Of a DNA stretch of 7,304 bases, positions 5,941-7,304 are shown one piece after another (within the stretch, counting starts at the first letter, position 1; each line of letters begins with the position of its first letter). Under the pieces are notes generated by a model, which worked only from the letters and a program-made list of their open reading frames with translations, did not search any database and had not been told where the DNA came from. A program made the translations under genes and the position numbers. This DNA is from DATHWB01 sp035460965 (lineage in GTDB: Bacteria; Actinomycetota; Acidimicrobiia; Spongiisociales; ZC4RG35), in the NCBI GenBank assembly GCA_035460965.1, contig DATHWB010000215.1, positions 1-7,304 of the forward strand. The letters are read 5' to 3'.

Positions 5941-6342
5941 TCACCCGGTCAAGACGTGGTCGGACGCACCGACCGTGATCTTGCGGGGCTTGTCCTCCTC
6001 GGACATGGGAATCGTCAGCGTGAGCACGCCGTGGTCGTATCCCGCCTCGATGTGATCGGAGTCGAGACCGTCTCCGAGACGGAAGCGGCGGGTGATCGTG
6101 CCCTGACGCCGCTCGCGCAGCAGGACCTGCGCCTCTTCCACTGGACGCCAGTTCCGCTCGGCCGAGACGGTGAGCGTGTTGCGCTCCAGCGTGATGTCGA
6201 TGGACTCCGGGTCCACTCCGGGAAGGTCGAAGTGGAGATAGAACTTGTCGTCCCACCGATAGGCGTCGACGGGCATGAGCGTCTGCCGATTGCCCATGTC
6301 GCGGGCGAGGCGATCGAGCTCAGCAAGCGGATCGATGAACAT
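5941..6342 (-). CDS. Small heat-shock protein, Hsp20/alpha-crystallin family
   Basis: This 133-residue cytoplasmic chaperone of the Hsp20 family holds unfolding proteins in an ATP-independent way. The alpha-crystallin domain spans about 22-125: MPVDAYRWDDKFYLHFDLPG (23-42), ITLERNTLTVSAER (50-63), then FRLGDGLDSDHIEAGYDHG (87-105) and the hallmark GVLTLTIP (105-112), ending in KPRKITVG. The N-terminal arm is short (about 21 residues) and the C-terminal tail after the domain is only about 9 residues with no later I-x-I/V anchoring motif, so oligomer assembly may differ from classical members. The ATG at 6342 has AGGAGGT (6346-6352) just before it, with AGGAGG 4 bases from the ATG. A near-consensus vegetative promoter lies upstream (6371-6399). 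The gene stands alone and is followed by a hairpin. Confidence 0.92.
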   Translation of the reverse strand: MFIDPLAELDRLARDMGNRQTLMPVDAYRWDDKFYLHFDLPGVDPESIDITLERNTLTVSAERNWRPVEEAQVLLRERRQGTITRRFRLGDGLDSDHIEAGYDHGVLTLTIPMSEEDKPRKITVGASDHVLTG

Positions 6343-6370
6343 GTGACCTCCTCACAGTCGGAATGTCACG

Positions 6371-6399
6371 AATATCGCACAGATGATCTGATGTGTCAA
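6371..6399 (-). promoter_or_regulatory. Promoter of the small heat-shock gene with a palindrome in the spacer
   Basis: On the minus strand TTGACA (6394-6399) is a perfect -35, followed after exactly 17 bases by GATATT (6371-6376), a 4-of-6 match to the -10. Transcription would start near 6364, giving a leader of about 20 bases that includes the ribosome site. The spacer holds the inverted repeat CAGAT-G-ATCTG (6380-6390), well placed for a repressor. Neither CIRCE (HrcA) nor HAIR (HspR) operator consensus is present. The promoter lies in the 79-base gap after the VOC gene stop, so the heat-shock gene need not depend on read-through. Confidence 0.7.
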
Positions 6400-6421
6400 G
6401 ACTCAGGTTTTCGCACAGCCG

Positions 6422-6784
6422 TCACCCCGGCCAGTCGGCGGACTCGAACCGCTGGATCTCGACGAGATGGCCGTCCGGATCGCGCACGAAGGCGTGAGTG
6501 ATGTCGTAGTCGGCGTTGTACGTCACCCGCTTCTCGAAGTGCACGCCCGCCCGCTCCAACTCGGCGCATCGCTCACGCACGTCGGTCGCCACCAGCGTGA
6601 TCACCACGCCGTTGGGATCGGGCTCGCCTCGACAGACCCCGAGGTACCCGGACCCCGACACGCGAAAGATTCGACACGTCCCCTGATCCAGCACCCGTTC
6701 CAGGCCGAGGCTGCCGACGTAGAACTCCTCGGACCGGTCCAGGTCGCGGGTACGGACGAATGTGACGAAACCGTCGTAACTCAT
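6422..6784 (-). CDS. Glyoxalase/VOC-superfamily protein
   Basis: This 120-residue single-domain protein of the vicinal-oxygen-chelate fold contains the two beta-alpha-beta-beta-beta halves: residues 5-55 (FVRTRDLDRSEEFYVGSLGL, then GYLGVCRG) and 60-113 (VITLVATDVRERCAELERAG, then THAFVRDPDGHLVEIQRFE). H96 and the terminal E109 in DPDGHLVEI sit where VOC metal ligands often lie, but the first-strand ligand position (near FVTFV) is not His or Gln, so a complete metal site is uncertain. The fold covers glyoxalase I, dioxygenases, bleomycin-type resistance proteins and others; the substrate cannot be chosen. The ATG at 6784 shares ATGA with the stop of the upstream aminotransferase-like gene, and GGAGG (6795-6799) lies 10 bases before it, which marks translational coupling and decides this start over a longer overlapping frame. 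Confidence 0.85.
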   Translation of the reverse strand: MSYDGFVTFVRTRDLDRSEEFYVGSLGLERVLDQGTCRIFRVSGSGYLGVCRGEPDPNGVVITLVATDVRERCAELERAGVHFEKRVTYNADYDITHAFVRDPDGHLVEIQRFESADWPG

Positions 6785-7304
6785 GCGAGCAGCGCCTCCA
6801 GCACGCGATCGACCTCCGCCTCGGTGTTCAGGTGGAGGAACCCGATCCGCACGACACCTCCGTCGTCGAGGAGACCCGCTCTGGTCACCGGCTCGATGGC
6901 GTAGTTGTGTCCCGCCCACGCGTACACACCGTGGGCCGCCAACCGGGTGACGGTCGCCTGCGGCGGCTCGCCCGGTACGCGCACGGCGAAGGTCGACACC
7001 CGACCGTCCATCGACTCCCGGCCGTACAGTTCGACCCGCCCTCCCGATCCATCGAGGAAGCGTCGCCCCAGCGTCTCCTCCCAGACCCGGATCCGAGTGA
7101 AGGCCGAGTCGAGACGCGTAGCCCGGTCGGACCCCGAACCGAGAGATGCCAGGTAGTCGACCGCCGCCGCGTACCCGGCGAGGAGCGCGAACGACGGCGT
7201 CCCGGTCTCGAACTTGCCCGGTCCGTCCGACGGCGCCGGACGGACCTTGTACGGGTGGAGGGCTCCCAACAGCTCACGCCGTACCCACATCGACCCCACG
7301 TGGG
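6781..7304 (-). CDS. Cysteine desulfurase-like class V aminotransferase, C-terminal part (cut by window edge)
   Basis: Only the last 173 residues or so are in the window; the gene begins beyond the right edge. The frame is open to the edge, and the GTG/ATG codons near 7299 and 7290 are internal. The part seen resembles the PLP-dependent 'cysteine desulfurase-like' (SufS-related) subfamily of class V aminotransferases: WVRRELLGALHPYKVRPAP near the start, then GKFETGTPSFALLAGYAAAV (substrate-binding region), a helical middle, and the C-terminal small domain with VYAWAGHNYAIEP and VVRIGFLHLNTEAEVDRVL. The PLP lysine, expected just upstream, is outside the window. True cysteine desulfurases need a mobile-loop cysteine; none appears in this C-terminal part, which hints at a different substrate or a non-sulfur role. 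Its stop overlaps the VOC gene start by ATGA. Confidence 0.83.
   Translation of the reverse strand, partial: HVGSMWVRRELLGALHPYKVRPAPSDGPGKFETGTPSFALLAGYAAAVDYLASLGSGSDRATRLDSAFTRIRVWEETLGRRFLDGSGGRVELYGRESMDGRVSTFAVRVPGEPPQATVTRLAAHGVYAWAGHNYAIEPVTRAGLLDDGGVVRIGFLHLNTEAEVDRVLEALLA

Noticed and set aside
6343..6421. HAIR (HspR) or CIRCE operator upstream of hsp20
   Set aside because: CTTGAC and CTGAGT fragments occur but neither the CTTGAGT-N7-ACTCAAG nor the TTAGCACTC-N9-GAGTGCTAA arrangement is present.
1..7304. Defence system, prophage, transposon, CRISPR or biosynthetic cluster
   Set aside because: No transposase, integrase, nuclease, repeat-spacer pattern or clustered biosynthetic enzymes are visible; all genes belong to ordinary chromosomal families.

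Overview
This GC-rich window (roughly two thirds G+C by eye) has dense coding, short intergenic gaps and long spurious antisense frames. All of this fits a high-GC actinobacterium. The LPXTG-type cell-wall protein, the actinobacterial-style integral-membrane acyltransferase and two leaderless-looking starts agree with that, and a lineage such as Acidimicrobiia is plausible. The genus cannot be read from this sequence. I recognise seven genes: six complete, and one cut by the right edge. There are no RNA genes, insertion sequences, CRISPR arrays or phage genes.

Layout, left to right. A 217-base leader with no convincing gene precedes a plus-strand metal-dependent amidohydrolase/deacetylase (218-1408). 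It converges on a minus-strand secreted protein with an LPFTG sortase motif (1484-2497), and two adjacent perfect hairpins lie in the 75-base gap. A 299-base divergent region separates that gene from a plus-strand multi-pass acyltransferase (2797-4128). The acyltransferase runs tail-to-tail into, and overlaps by 29 bases, a minus-strand pair made of metY (O-acetylhomoserine sulfhydrylase, 4576-5862) and a small CoA-binding-fold protein (4100-4579). The pair overlaps by the bases GTGA. Upstream of metY lie a strong hairpin and a minus-strand small heat-shock protein (5941-6342) with a well-formed promoter. Last comes a second overlapping minus-strand pair: the C-terminal half of a cysteine desulfurase-like class V aminotransferase (from the right edge to 6781) and a glyoxalase/VOC protein (6422-6784), joined by ATGA.

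Functional picture. The clearest functional unit is metY plus the CoA-binding protein. MetY makes homocysteine from O-acetylhomoserine and sulfide, and the small protein may bind a nucleotide or CoA ligand and act with it. The aminotransferase-like/VOC pair is a second translationally coupled unit of unknown substrate. The other genes are single-gene units: heat-shock protection, a surface protein, lipid or glycan acylation at the membrane, and a catabolic-type deacetylase. I see no defence, mobile or biosynthetic cluster. The window reads as ordinary chromosome, and the most interesting points are regulatory (the hairpin on the metY promoter, leaderless starts, overlapping gene ends) plus the uncharacterised surface protein.
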